From Bacillus mycoides (lineage in GTDB: Bacteria > Bacillota > Bacilli > Bacillales > Bacillaceae_G), in NCBI RefSeq assembly GCF_001757995.1, contig NZ_LXLV01000021.1, positions 1 to 48,279 on the forward strand: 48,279 nucleotides of DNA, in the 5' to 3' direction. Of the stretch, positions 33,118-41,773 are shown piece by piece; positions within the stretch are counted from its first letter, which is position 1; every line of letters begins with the position of its first letter. The notes beneath the pieces are model-generated. The model was not told the DNA's origin and searched no databases. It was given only the letters and a program-made list of their open reading frames with translations. Made by a program: the position numbers and the translations under genes.

Positions 33118-33942
33118 GTGAGAAGGGGATTTATAAGTTTGTTACTGTTCCTCGCAGGGCTTTCATTATTTTTGTATCCAACGGTTGCTAATTATTTCAA
33201 CCATTATGTATATAAAACACGGGTCATAAGTTATGAAAAAATGGTCGATGATTTAAAAGCAGAAGATGTTAATGAGAAATTTCGTAAGTTGGAAGCATAT
33301 AATAAATCGTTAGAGAAAACTACTTTTAAAATGAATGATCCATTTGTTCATGATGCTAAAATAAGTAACGAACAGTTAAATTTTATAAATAAAGACGAGA
33401 TATTTGGTACAATTTCAATTCCAAAAATAAATGAGGAGTTGCCAATTTACTTAGGTGCAAGTCAAGAAAACTTAAGTAGAGGGGTAGGACAAATTGAAGG
33501 GACTTCTTTACCAATTGGCGGGAAAGATACACATACTGTATTGGCAGGACATCGTGGGTATCACGGAGCGACGATGTTTCGCCACCTTGATCGATTAAGT
33601 GATGGTGACATATTTTACGTAAATGTGCTTGGAAAGCAGCAAGTGTATAAAGTAATTGGCCGTGAAATCATTAATCCAAATCAAGTTGACAAATTAAATG
33701 TAATAAAAGGAAAAGACAAAGTTACACTACTTACATGTGAGCCATATACATCAAGTAAATATCGTTTGTTAGTGTATGGGGAGCGAGTAGAAAGTGACCG
33801 AAATGAAATGGAACACCTCAAAAAGAGTGTAGTAGAAGTTAGCAGTTATGAAACAAGAGATATATTTATAAAACTGGCTTGTGGAGTAGTAGGTTTCATT
33901 GTAATTTGTATCGGTTTGTATGGATTACTAAAGAGAAAATAG
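33118..33942 (+). CDS. Class C sortase 2
   Basis: About 274 residues and similar in plan to the preceding sortase: N-terminal helix (ISLLLFLAGLSLFLYPTVAN), lid DPF in KMNDPFVHD, His in LAGHRGYHGATMF, Cys in TLLTCEPYT, Arg in YRLLVYGER, C-terminal helix and RK tail. Two paralogous class C sortases in one pilus locus suggest divided work, one for the shaft and one for adding the tip-type protein, but this is inference. Start codons are weak: GTG 33118 after GGTGAG, or TTG 33103. It follows the first sortase by about 20 bases and ends at a strong terminator. Confidence 0.88.
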   Translation: MRRGFISLLLFLAGLSLFLYPTVANYFNHYVYKTRVISYEKMVDDLKAEDVNEKFRKLEAYNKSLEKTTFKMNDPFVHDAKISNEQLNFINKDEIFGTISIPKINEELPIYLGASQENLSRGVGQIEGTSLPIGGKDTHTVLAGHRGYHGATMFRHLDRLSDGDIFYVNVLGKQQVYKVIGREIINPNQVDKLNVIKGKDKVTLLTCEPYTSSKYRLLVYGERVESDRNEMEHLKKSVVEVSSYETRDIFIKLACGVVGFIVICIGLYGLLKRK

Positions 33943-33969
33943 GAATGATGATACTTAAATAGAACTAAG

Positions 33970-34008
33970 AGAAACGCCACTTCAAAAAATTGAAGTGGCG
34001 TTTCTTAT
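33970..34008. terminator. Bidirectional terminator between sortase 2 and sspH
   Basis: A perfect 16-bp stem, 33970-33985 with 33990-34005, loop AAAA. T-rich sequence follows on the plus strand (TTATATTT). The right arm overlaps the stop codon of sspH. Confidence 0.8.
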
Positions 34009-34184
34009 ATTTCCTCTAAGCTATTAACCGGAACTGTTAATTCGCGTCTTGGATTTGTTACTTCATATATGCGGGCGGTTTCGTTGTTTTCGTCAACGTG
34101 TTGAATCATAACAGGCATGCCTTGAAAACTGACATTGGCTTCTTCTGATGACTCTGAAAGCTCTTTTGCGCGTTGTATATTCAT
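34005..34184 (-). CDS. sspH: Small acid-soluble spore protein, H type
   Basis: 59 codons: MNIQRAKELSESSEEANVSF at the start, then GMPVMIQHVDE, RIYEVTNP and a C-terminal ELTVPVNSLEEI, which match SspH-type spore core proteins in length and sequence. Such proteins are made in the forespore under sigma-G; no promoter was identified with confidence. The start follows GGGAGGAATATAA. It indicates an endospore-forming host. Confidence 0.9.
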   Translation of the reverse strand: MNIQRAKELSESSEEANVSFQGMPVMIQHVDENNETARIYEVTNPRRELTVPVNSLEEI

Positions 34185-34250
34185 TTATATTCCTCCCATT
34201 ATTATTATCTTTGCTAAAAAGGAGGAATAATATACCATTTCGAGACATTC

Positions 34251-35465
34251 TTAAAGTTTTTGTATTATTTGTAATGTTTCTTTAATAAATGAAGAGAAGA
34301 TGGAATCAGGATAGCCATCTATCGCTTGAACTGCTTCTTTTGCTTCTTTCAGGGCAGCTTTTTTATCTTGAAGTTCTATATAGCAAAGAGCACGATAAGA
34401 TCCAGCTGTTAATAACCATGATTGATCAAGTGGATGATTCATATAATCTGGCATGATAGCACGTTGTAATGTTTTTAAAGCTTCCTCGTATTGTTTTAAG
34501 CCGTATAAAGCTTTTCCTTTTTCAAGATAATACAATCCGTCGTCTTGAAAAAGTGGCTCATCTTTTAGTTTTTCTCGAAATTGTTCTAGATGTTCTAATG
34601 CAATTGTATATTCATTAGTAATTGTGTTGTAGTAGTAAGCTTTTAAAATATCAATAATCGCAGCGGATAAAGTATCTTCTGTAAAAATGGCAAATTGCTC
34701 AGATTTTTTTATGTAGTGTAAATATTGTTCTTTATCAGCCGTAATGATTTTTTGATAAGATAATATGCGGTAAAATTCATCTGTTTTATAATACACTTGA
34801 TGTTTTTTTGAAAATGCAAGTGCATCTAAAATGACTCTTTCACATTTTTTATAATCGCCACATGCGAGTAAAATAATTGCTTCATATAAACATAACTGGA
34901 TATGTATAATGAGATCCATTTCTAAATGTTTCACTTCATAGTCATTTCGGATACTAGCTATAAGTTGTAAACATTCAGCATATTTTTTACGTGTGAATAT
35001 CGTAAAGGATAATTTTAATTTTGTTTCCGTACTGTCTCGATATAACGTATATTTTTCAAAAATAGAAGTAGCCTTTTCAACGTAATATTCAATATTGTAA
35101 TCTTTCATAATTGCTGCAGCTGTTACAAATTGTTTATATAAACGAGCGGTATTTAAAGTGGGAGGTAGCTCTTTTTGAACGATAGGTAGTAAAGTCTCAT
35201 ATACTTCATCGCACTTATTTGCTTTTATTAGTTGTTCCATTTGTTGAATGAGTTCTATCATTTCCACATCATCTTCTTCTAGTAAAAAACTCGTTTCGCA
35301 TCCAAGTTTATCAGCGATATATTGTAATGTTTTCATGGAAGGTGTAGCTTTTGCATTTTCAATTTGACTTAGCATACTTTTTGTCAGTTCTGAACCTGCT
35401 AATTCAGTTTGAGTAAGCTTTTTTTCTTTTCGTAACGTTTTAATTTTTTCGCCGAGAGTAGCCAT
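34251..35465 (-). CDS. HTH-TPR transcriptional regulator (RRNPP-like architecture)
   Basis: 404 residues. An N-terminal Xre-type helix-turn-helix (LGEKIKTLRKEKKLTQTELA, LTKSMLSQIENAKATPS) is followed by about 330 helical residues with TPR-like repeats, the last clear one near QYEEALKTLQRAIMPDYMNH. This is the layout of PlcR, NprR and other peptide-responsive regulators, but no small secreted peptide gene is seen beside it, so the signal is unknown. The start is ATG 35465, six bases after AAAGGAG. It is divergent from an MFS exporter with 21-base dyads in the shared promoter region, so it probably controls that exporter and itself. Confidence 0.85.
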   Translation of the reverse strand: MATLGEKIKTLRKEKKLTQTELAGSELTKSMLSQIENAKATPSMKTLQYIADKLGCETSFLLEEDDVEMIELIQQMEQLIKANKCDEVYETLLPIVQKELPPTLNTARLYKQFVTAAAIMKDYNIEYYVEKATSIFEKYTLYRDSTETKLKLSFTIFTRKKYAECLQLIASIRNDYEVKHLEMDLIIHIQLCLYEAIILLACGDYKKCERVILDALAFSKKHQVYYKTDEFYRILSYQKIITADKEQYLHYIKKSEQFAIFTEDTLSAAIIDILKAYYYNTITNEYTIALEHLEQFREKLKDEPLFQDDGLYYLEKGKALYGLKQYEEALKTLQRAIMPDYMNHPLDQSWLLTAGSYRALCYIELQDKKAALKEAKEAVQAIDGYPDSIFSSFIKETLQIIQKL

Positions 35466-35487
35466 CATATGCTCCTTTATAATCAAA

Positions 35488-35508
35488 AAGTTAAATACAA
35501 TTAAACTT
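35488..35508. promoter_or_regulatory. Operator-like dyad 1 (regulator side)
   Basis: AAGTTAAATACAATT followed by AAACTT forms an imperfect dyad about 22 bases before the regulator start. It matches dyad 2 at 18 of 21 positions. It is probably an autoregulatory site. Confidence 0.6.
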
Positions 35509-35513
35509 TTCTG

Positions 35514-35543
35514 TTGTAAAAATTGGAAAGTTGTATATATAAT
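35514..35543 (+). promoter_or_regulatory. Candidate sigma-A promoter of the MFS gene
   Basis: TTGTAA (35514-35519), an 18-base spacer and a perfect TATAAT (35538-35543). Dyad 2 begins at the next base and would cover the transcription start. Confidence 0.55.
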
Positions 35544-35564
35544 AAGTTTAACACAATTTAACTT
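35544..35564. promoter_or_regulatory. Operator-like dyad 2 (exporter side)
   Basis: AAGTTTAACACAATT followed by TAACTT. It lies directly downstream of the TATAAT and just before the ribosome binding site of the MFS gene, an ideal place for repression. Confidence 0.6.
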
Positions 35565-35583
35565 TTAAGGGGAGAGTGTCATA

Positions 35584-36852
35584 ATGGGGGATGTAAGTAT
35601 AGGTCAAAATGATTGGAAAATGAAGATTGCAACGAGAAATATTATTTTAATGATGATTGGAAAGATGACGTCCTTGTTAGGGGCGGGTATTTATACGTTT
35701 GCAATGGGGTTATACGTATTAAAGACAACTGGTTCAGGAATGGGGTTTGCAACTACTCTTATTTGCGGATCAATACCAAGAATGATCTGTGGACCAATTG
35801 CAGGTGCTGTAGCTGACCGCGTCAATCGAAAATGGCTTGTCATTGGCACAGATTTATTAAGTAGTTTAACGATGCTTATTATGTTTATTCTTACTACTAT
35901 ATTTGGACCATCACTTCTGTTTATTTATGTATCAGCGGCATTATTATCAATTTGTGCAAGTTTTTATTCTGTAGCATTAACTTCGTCTATTCCTAATTTA
36001 GTAGATGAGGAGCGTATTCAAAAAGCGAGTGCTTTGAACCAGACGGCAGCATCTTTATCGAATATTTTAGCACCAATTATTGGCGGAGTTGTATTTGGTT
36101 TTTTTTCAATTAAGTCGTTCTTTCTGTTAAATAGCATTACATTCTTTTTAGCGGTTATTGTGCAATTATTTATCGTATTTGATTTATATAAAAAAGAAAT
36201 GGCTGAAAGTAAAGAGCATTTCTTGACGAGTATAAAAGAAGGTTTTTCATATATAAAAAGACAGCATGAAATATATGGTTTAATGAAAATAGGGCTATGG
36301 GTAAACTTTTTTGCGAGTGCACTTTTCGTTTCACTTCCATATATTATTGTTCAAAATTTGCATTTATCCTCGAAGCAACTCGGTGTTGTAGAGGGAATGT
36401 TAGCAGTCGGGATGCTAATTGGTGCGATTGTTTTATCAGTACGTAAAGAAGTGAATAATCCGTTTCGCTCTGTTTATATTGGGCTGTTTTTATTTGCGGG
36501 CTTGAGTTTATGTACAGTCTTTCCGTTGTTAGTTACCATTCCGAAAGTGGTAAGTTTTATTTACTATATCGCTTTTATGATTTTAACGGGTATATCAATG
36601 ATGGTTGTAAATATCCCGATGCAAGTACATATGCAAAAGACGACGGATCCAAGTTATTTAGGGCGTGTATTCGGCCTGCTTGAAACAATTGCTACTGCAA
36701 TCGCGCCGCTCGGTATGATTGTATATGGATTATTATTAGATATGCTGCCGACTAGCATTGTTATGATGACATTAGGCGGGGGATTATTGTTAGTTGTATT
36801 AGTTGGAGTAAAGCAGCATATGGCGAAAAAACAAGTGGATGTGTCGGTCTAA
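35584..36852 (+). CDS. MFS exporter
   Basis: 422 residues with about 12 membrane helices. The loop 2-3 motif reads GAVADRVNRKW, and SALNQTAASLSNILAPIIGG and a C-terminal DPSYLGRVFGLLETIATAIAPLG are typical of the MFS_3 group (macrolide or siderophore exporters such as EntS/MefA types). The exported compound is unknown. The start follows AAGGGGAGAG. Its promoter is shared with the divergent HTH-TPR regulator. Confidence 0.88.
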   Translation: MGDVSIGQNDWKMKIATRNIILMMIGKMTSLLGAGIYTFAMGLYVLKTTGSGMGFATTLICGSIPRMICGPIAGAVADRVNRKWLVIGTDLLSSLTMLIMFILTTIFGPSLLFIYVSAALLSICASFYSVALTSSIPNLVDEERIQKASALNQTAASLSNILAPIIGGVVFGFFSIKSFFLLNSITFFLAVIVQLFIVFDLYKKEMAESKEHFLTSIKEGFSYIKRQHEIYGLMKIGLWVNFFASALFVSLPYIIVQNLHLSSKQLGVVEGMLAVGMLIGAIVLSVRKEVNNPFRSVYIGLFLFAGLSLCTVFPLLVTIPKVVSFIYYIAFMILTGISMMVVNIPMQVHMQKTTDPSYLGRVFGLLETIATAIAPLGMIVYGLLLDMLPTSIVMMTLGGGLLLVVLVGVKQHMAKKQVDVSV

Positions 36853-36961
36853 AAGAAAATTTTAACAATATAAAAATGACCAAATTAGTATTTTAGTTTT
36901 TGAAACTCTTTTTCATGTATGTTACAGTAAAGTGAGCAGGCAAAGAAAAGGAGAAAACATC

Positions 36962-37486
36962 ATGAAAAAATTAAGTTTTATTATGCTTTTTCTGTTAGTC
37001 GTAATGGCTGGATGTAGTAATTATGACACATATATTGAAACAGGTATGCAATCATTGAAAAATGAAAAATATAGTGATGCGATTATGTGGTTTGAAAAAG
37101 CGGAAAAAGAGAAATCAGGAAATGAAGCGAAGGCATATAAAGAAGTCGCTCAGTTATTAGATCACGGTGCGACAGCATTAAAAGATGGTAAGTATTTAGA
37201 AACGAAAGACATTGCAAATGAAGTGTTACAAAAGAAAAAAGACGATGCACTTGAAAAAGCTGTGACATCAAATGCAGAGAATATGCTTCAAAAAGCAAAA
37301 GATGTGGAAGAGAAAGTGAATGAAAGAGTGGCAAAGCGTAGAAATGTAGAAGAAGAAGGAATCGATAAACTTATTAAAGCTGTCGATAGTATAGATGAAG
37401 TGAAAGAAAAAGAGAAAAAAGTTTCGGAAGGATTAGATAAGGCTGAAGAGGCACAAGCAAAAATTGAGGCAAAGAAAAATAAATAG
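36962..37486 (+). CDS. Lipoprotein with TPR-like N-terminal and coiled-coil C-terminal region
   Basis: 174 residues. A lipoprotein signal (KKLSFIMLFLLVVMAGC) puts the lipidated cysteine near residue 18. A TPR-like pair follows (YIETGMQSLKNEKYSDAIMWFEKAEKE), then a long Glu/Lys-rich helix (about residues 95-174) likely to form a coiled coil. Start ATG 36962 is eight bases after AAGGAG; the longer frame is discarded. Surface-exposed on the outer face of the membrane by inference; function unknown. A terminator follows. Confidence 0.8.
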   Translation: MKKLSFIMLFLLVVMAGCSNYDTYIETGMQSLKNEKYSDAIMWFEKAEKEKSGNEAKAYKEVAQLLDHGATALKDGKYLETKDIANEVLQKKKDDALEKAVTSNAENMLQKAKDVEEKVNERVAKRRNVEEEGIDKLIKAVDSIDEVKEKEKKVSEGLDKAEEAQAKIEAKKNK

Positions 37487-37498
37487 AGTTATAGTTTG

Positions 37499-37536
37499 AA
37501 AGGCTGTCGTGTATAACGACAGCCTTTTAATTTTTT
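37499..37536 (+). terminator. Terminator after the lipoprotein gene
   Basis: AAAGGCTGTCGT (37499-37510) pairs perfectly with 37516-37527, loop GTATA, followed by a T-rich run. Confidence 0.88.
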
Positions 37537-37582
37537 GCTGCAAAAGAAGTGATGCTCTGTAGTAAAAAAGAAATTATTTTAG

Positions 37583-37718
37583 AATTCCATTATTACCAGA
37601 ACATACGGTGTTAGTACACGCTCTGAAAGATGATACGGATCGATTACAGAACAAGCTAAGCATAGCAGGGTATGAAAATATATATTCACTTTCAATGGAA
37701 TGTGTAGAATTAACTTAA
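37583..37718 (+). pseudogene. Possible decayed coding fragment
   Basis: A coding-like stretch without start or ribosome binding site includes IPLLPEHTVLVHALKDDTDR and leads towards a stop near 37716. It was not recognised. It could be the 3' relic of a lost gene or chance; the reading near its end is uncertain. Confidence 0.25.
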
Positions 37719-37777
37719 CATGTATAGGAAAAAAGGAATCCGTAGACATTTGGATTCCTTTTTCTAATATATGAGTA

Positions 37778-38200
37778 TTAAGCTAAATCAGCTGACACGA
37801 ACATATCACTATTTTGAAGGTTTTTAGAGCGTAAACTATAAGCAACTACCTTCTTTTTATGTTGTTTTACAACATCAACATGCTCTTCATGACTATAAAT
37901 ATAAAATATGAAATCTTTTTTGCCACGTTTTGTATTTATAATTAAAGGAGTGCCCTCATTATGTGGTGGTGCATAATAGCGATTTAAAAATAAACCTTCG
38001 TTAAAATCATTAATAATTTTACTTTTCTTATCGCCTTCTAAGCTATTTCCATTGATCGTTACAGTAGCATTTTCTTCATCCAGTTGCGGATGTGTTTCAT
38101 ATCGGCTAATAATGGATTCAATAACAGAGTTTGGAAGGCTAGAAACGATAATTTTAAATGCCCCAAATACAACTAACAGTACAATAAACCAAGTCGTCAT
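37778..38200 (-). CDS. YfmQ family protein
   Basis: 140 residues. An N-terminal membrane helix (TTWFIVLLVVFGAFKIIVSS) is followed by an outside or cytoplasmic domain with HPQLDEENATVTINGNSLEGD and FNEGLFLNRYYAPPHNEG, the pattern of Bacillus YfmQ proteins. Function unknown. The start follows AGGGGATGATATACT. It stands alone, transcribed towards the lipoprotein gene. Confidence 0.75.
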   Translation of the reverse strand: MTTWFIVLLVVFGAFKIIVSSLPNSVIESIISRYETHPQLDEENATVTINGNSLEGDKKSKIINDFNEGLFLNRYYAPPHNEGTPLIINTKRGKKDFIFYIYSHEEHVDVVKQHKKKVVAYSLRSKNLQNSDMFVSADLA

Positions 38201-38421
38201 AGTATATCATCCCCTTTATTCTATTAAATAATATAACCCATATGGTAATAGTACATATGGTGAAGTTTTGTATATTTTGTGAAAATTTTTCCTTTTTCGA
38301 ACGGAATGTTAGAAAAATCAATTTTGTTACAAAAAGTTGAAATCAAAGCTTTTTATAAAAAAAAGGTTTATAATAAAAATATAACTAATAACAACATAAC
38401 TAAAAACAAGGAAGTGTAACT

Positions 38422-38583
38422 ATGAGTACTGTAACAATCGTATATGGTATTATTCTTTCTACAATTATTGTTTTATTTTTCGTCGGGGTTTCACGTTATA
38501 TTCATAAATGGAAAGAAAGCGTTGCGAAATTAAATCACATTGAAGAAGAACTTAGTGATTTAATGTTACATCATGGTAAGTAA
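38422..38583 (+). CDS. Small membrane protein, DUF4083-like
   Basis: 53 codons starting at ATG 38422, about ten bases after AAGGAAG. One membrane helix (IVYGIILSTIIVLFFVGVS) is followed by an amphipathic tail (KWKESVAKLNHIEEELSDLM). It resembles the DUF4083 proteins common in Bacillus. A terminator follows it. Confidence 0.7.
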   Translation: MSTVTIVYGIILSTIIVLFFVGVSRYIHKWKESVAKLNHIEEELSDLMLHHGK

Positions 38584-38621
38584 ACGTTTATTTTTTAACT
38601 AAACAATGTGAAGAATATCAC

Positions 38622-38656
38622 AAAACATGCTCCCTTTAGGAAAGCATGTTTTTTAT
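38622..38656 (+). terminator. Terminator after the DUF4083-like gene
   Basis: AAAACATGCT (38622-38631) pairs with AGCATGTTTT (38643-38652), followed by further T. Confidence 0.8.
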
Positions 38657-38743
38657 TATGTGCTGAATAGGCACATATCATCTATTTTTCCCATACGATA
38701 CATCGTTAAGTACAGAATGTTCGGAGCGGGAAAGAGGGATAAA

Positions 38744-39379
38744 ATGAGTAATTCAGGTTATGTTACGGATAATAAAAATTTAAAGAAAAGCTCAGGAACT
38801 CCAAATCTTTTCTTTGATTCAAGAAAAAATGTCTTTTTTAAAAGAGATGAAAAAAATGTTGCGTATGAAGTAACGTCAACACAGTTACCGGCGATGATTG
38901 GAGGAGCATTTGTTGATTTGTTTATGACGAAGGGGCATATGCGAGAACCACATTGGCATCCGAATGCTTGGGAGTTAGATGTTGTTGTCTCTGGAGAAGC
39001 CGTTACATCTATTTTAAATCCTGAAACGAATCAATTACAAAATTATCATTTGAAAGCGGGGCAAACTGTCTTTATTCCAATGGGTTGGTGGCACTGGATC
39101 ACAGCTGTAACAGAGGAAGTACAATTACATTTATTCTTCAATAATGATCAGTTTGAAACAGCAGAAGGATCGGACGTACTTAGATTAACGCCTCCAGAAG
39201 TATTTCAAGCTGCTTACGGTGTAAGTGCAGAGAAGCTAGCGATTGATCTTTCGCCAATTAAAGAATCAGTTGTAATTGGACCGCCCACATCAAATCGTCT
39301 AAAAAGTGATAAACAGATTGATGATTCAAATATAGTAGTTACGTTAAATGGACAAATAACTTCATGTGAAATAGAATAA
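38744..39379 (+). CDS. Cupin protein, oxalate-decarboxylase-like single domain
   Basis: 211 residues with one cupin barrel. The metal motif 1 is REPHWHPNAWELDVVVSGEA (two His and a Glu) and motif 2 is FIPMGWWHWITAV (His). The sequence style is that of one half of a bicupin oxalate decarboxylase, but only one domain is present, so decarboxylation of oxalate cannot be assumed. Start ATG 38744 follows AAAGAGGG; the longer upstream frame runs through a terminator and is discarded. Confidence 0.82.
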   Translation: MSNSGYVTDNKNLKKSSGTPNLFFDSRKNVFFKRDEKNVAYEVTSTQLPAMIGGAFVDLFMTKGHMREPHWHPNAWELDVVVSGEAVTSILNPETNQLQNYHLKAGQTVFIPMGWWHWITAVTEEVQLHLFFNNDQFETAEGSDVLRLTPPEVFQAAYGVSAEKLAIDLSPIKESVVIGPPTSNRLKSDKQIDDSNIVVTLNGQITSCEIE

Positions 39380-39412
39380 CTTTTTCTTTTTTAGGAAGAG
39401 TTATTCTGTTTT
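39375..39412 (+). terminator. Terminator after the cupin gene
   Basis: A 12-bp stem with two wobble pairs, 39375-39386 with 39394-39405, followed by CTGTTTTG. Confidence 0.65.
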
Positions 39413-39479
39413 GTATAAAATTGTAATTCATTTCGGTATAATTAATATATAGAAGGCAATTTGTTAGAGGAGGCACATT

Positions 39480-40571
39480 GTGAATATATTAAAAATTATA
39501 GGGATAATTGCGGGAGTTATTATAGTAGTTGTTATAGCTTTCTTTGCAGTTATGAAATATTATTTGTCAAAAGAAGATCCTGATTACGTATTAAACTACA
39601 TAAAAGAACATAAAGGTGATGAAACATGTTCATTACTTATTAGAAAAAACGGTGAAGTAGTAACATCTGTAAATGAAAATAAAAAATTACCATTAGCAAG
39701 TATGGCAAAAATCGTAATAGCAGTTGAGTTTGCTAAACAAGTGTCAGAAGGAAAAATCCGCCGCGATGAACAAATTTCATTGAAAGAACTAGAAAAATAC
39801 TACGTTAAAGACACTGATGGTGGAGCGCATCCTGCATGGTTAGAAGATGCCAAAGTTAGAGAGTTAGTGAAAAATGAACAAATCACTTTAGAAGAAGTTG
39901 CCAAAGGGATGATTCATTATAGTTCTAATGCAAATACAACATATTTATTAGAGAAACTTGGGATAGATAGAGTAAATGAAAGTATAAAAGAATTAGAGCT
40001 TACTAGTCATGATAAGTTCTCTTCGTATACTGCTTCACTATATATGAGAGGATATGCAGAAAAAGAGCTTCATGTATCAGAGGATCAATCATTAGAAATG
40101 ATACGTAACATGTCTAATGATGAATATAATAAACATGTGTTACAAATACATGAATGGATGAAAAATGAAAGTGAATGGAAGAAACGTGATATACCATTAA
40201 AAATAGATATGGAATTCCAGCGTATTTGGTCAGATCGATTAGTGAGTGCAAATGCTAAAGATTATTTGAGTTTAATGGAAAAGATAAATAGTAGAAATTA
40301 TTTTCCAAAATCAATGCAAGATGAAATGGAGAATGTTTTTAAAGGAACAGTTCAAAATAGTAAATTCGAATATGCTGGTCAAAAAGGTGGCTCTACCGCA
40401 TTCGTATTGACAAAAAGTTTGTATACTACAGATAAGAAGGGAAATAAGGTTGAGGTTGTAATAATGTTTAATGATATAGATAATCAAATTACATACCAAA
40501 AGCTTAGAAATAATATAGATTATTTTATTCGAGATGTTATAACAGATGAAGAATTCAGAAGAAAGTTATAA
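39480..40571 (+). CDS. Membrane-anchored serine beta-lactamase-like protein
   Basis: 363 residues. An N-terminal membrane anchor (KIIGIIAGVIIVVVIAFFAV) precedes a penicillin-recognising fold with SMAK (the SxxK nucleophile), YSSNANT (the SDN-like triad) and KGGSTAFV (the KTG-like box). The motifs put it in the class A beta-lactamase/D-Ala-D-Ala peptidase superfamily. Activity on antibiotics is not implied: the spacing is loose and the KTG is KGG. Start GTG 39480 is six bases after AGGAGG. Not in an operon. Confidence 0.82.
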   Translation: MNILKIIGIIAGVIIVVVIAFFAVMKYYLSKEDPDYVLNYIKEHKGDETCSLLIRKNGEVVTSVNENKKLPLASMAKIVIAVEFAKQVSEGKIRRDEQISLKELEKYYVKDTDGGAHPAWLEDAKVRELVKNEQITLEEVAKGMIHYSSNANTTYLLEKLGIDRVNESIKELELTSHDKFSSYTASLYMRGYAEKELHVSEDQSLEMIRNMSNDEYNKHVLQIHEWMKNESEWKKRDIPLKIDMEFQRIWSDRLVSANAKDYLSLMEKINSRNYFPKSMQDEMENVFKGTVQNSKFEYAGQKGGSTAFVLTKSLYTTDKKGNKVEVVIMFNDIDNQITYQKLRNNIDYFIRDVITDEEFRRKL

Positions 40572-40596
40572 TGAAATAATTTTATTATGTAAACAA

Positions 40597-40628
40597 AGGG
40601 CGCTTATTTGAAAGCGTCCTTTTCTATT
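40597..40628 (+). terminator. Terminator after the beta-lactamase-like gene
   Basis: AAGGGCGCTT pairs with AAGCGTCCTT (one wobble) and TTTC follows. Confidence 0.7.
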
Positions 40629-40694
40629 ACTGATACAGGATTTCCTATTTACTCCATTGAATATAGATTGAAACTAAGAAAGGAAGAGGAACAA

Positions 40695-41270
40695 ATGACT
40701 ACAATATATTTCGTTCGCCACGCTCACTCTACATATACAAAGGAAGAAAGGGAACGTCCCTTATCTGACAAGGGACACTTTGATGCAGATAATGTAATAC
40801 ATTTATTAAAAGAGGAACATATTGATGTTGTGATCTCTAGTCCGTATAAAAGGGCGATTCAAACCGTGCAAGGAATTGCGAATACATATAATTTATCAAT
40901 ACAACTGGAAGAAGATTTACGGGAAAGGTTATTAAGTAAAGAGCCAGTAACAGATTTTAACGATGCTATTCAGAAAGTGTGGGAAGACTGGACTTTTGCA
41001 TACGAAGGTGGGGAATCAAATGATGTAGCGCAAAGGCGTGCTGTATTATGTATGCAAAATATATTGGGAAAATATAAAGGGAAGAATATTGTAATAGGTA
41101 CTCATGGGAATATTATGGTTTTACTTATGAATTATTTTGATTCGAAATATGATTTTCAGTTTTGGAAAACCCTTCATATGCCTGATGTGTATAAATTAGC
41201 TTTTGATAATAATCGTTTCATTTCTGCTGAAAGAATAGAGAAAACAGGTTACCAGATTAATAATTTGTAA
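40695..41270 (+). CDS. Histidine phosphatase (phosphoglycerate-mutase superfamily)
   Basis: 191 residues. The phosphohistidine motif is YFVRHAHSTYT at the start; other superfamily residues lie in SSPYKRAIQTVQ, the acidic EEDLRER and GTHGNIMVLL. Broad-specificity phosphatases of this type are common in Bacillus; the substrate is unknown. Start ATG 40695 follows AAGGAAGAGG. The upstream 29-codon extension runs out of a terminator hairpin and is discarded. Confidence 0.87.
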   Translation: MTTIYFVRHAHSTYTKEERERPLSDKGHFDADNVIHLLKEEHIDVVISSPYKRAIQTVQGIANTYNLSIQLEEDLRERLLSKEPVTDFNDAIQKVWEDWTFAYEGGESNDVAQRRAVLCMQNILGKYKGKNIVIGTHGNIMVLLMNYFDSKYDFQFWKTLHMPDVYKLAFDNNRFISAERIEKTGYQINNL

Positions 41271-41359
41271 AAGTTTATCAAAAAAAGAGGAAAGAGAGAA
41301 GGTATTGTAGAAGTATGACTTTGTAACATAAAAAATATTGGTTAAAGGAGGCTGTTTAC

Positions 41360-41734
41360 ATGTTTGAGAAAGAGAAAGAAGGGCTTATTGAAGTTCACAA
41401 CGTATATGAAATCGCACCAGCAGATGGAGCAATTATAGGTATGGCAACGGAAGAAGAAATGGAGATTGCTGCTGAACTAGAGTTACAGTACTATGCCCAT
41501 TCTCGTTTATTAGAAGCAAATATTCAGTTAGACGGTTCCTCCTATAAAGAGTTACTTCAGGAGTTCCAGGAGTACGAAAGAAAATCAATGAATTTTTGGA
41601 GAGCAATACATAAACGTTTAGCTGTGCCATGGGCATGGGTACTACGTATTGATGTTGCGAATGGTCCTATATATGTAAGCAATGGGAGTTCGTATTATGA
41701 AGAAGTTGATGATGACGAAGAAGATTATGAATAG
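41360..41734 (+). CDS. Hypothetical acidic protein
   Basis: 124 residues, not recognised. No signal peptide or membrane helix is seen. It is strongly acidic, with a helical middle (EEEMEIAAELELQYYAHSRL) and a C-terminal run VDDDEEDYE. The start lies eight bases after AAAGGAGG, and a terminator follows, so the gene is very likely real. Confidence 0.75.
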   Translation: MFEKEKEGLIEVHNVYEIAPADGAIIGMATEEEMEIAAELELQYYAHSRLLEANIQLDGSSYKELLQEFQEYERKSMNFWRAIHKRLAVPWAWVLRIDVANGPIYVSNGSSYYEEVDDDEEDYE

Positions 41735-41740
41735 ATAAGT

Positions 41741-41772
41741 AAGGAAGCAGCTTTAGTTGCTTCCTTTTTTTA
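41741..41772. terminator. Terminator between convergent genes
   Basis: AAGGAAGCA (41741-41749) pairs with TGCTTCCTT (41758-41766), followed by T7. It ends the acidic protein gene and lies at the 3' end of the hydrolase gene on the other strand. Confidence 0.85.
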
Positions 41773-41773
41773 T

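Noticed and set aside
39480-40571. Calling this gene an antibiotic-resistance beta-lactamase
   Set aside because: It has SxxK and SSN motifs but a KGG box and an uncleaved membrane anchor; the fold supports only a superfamily call.
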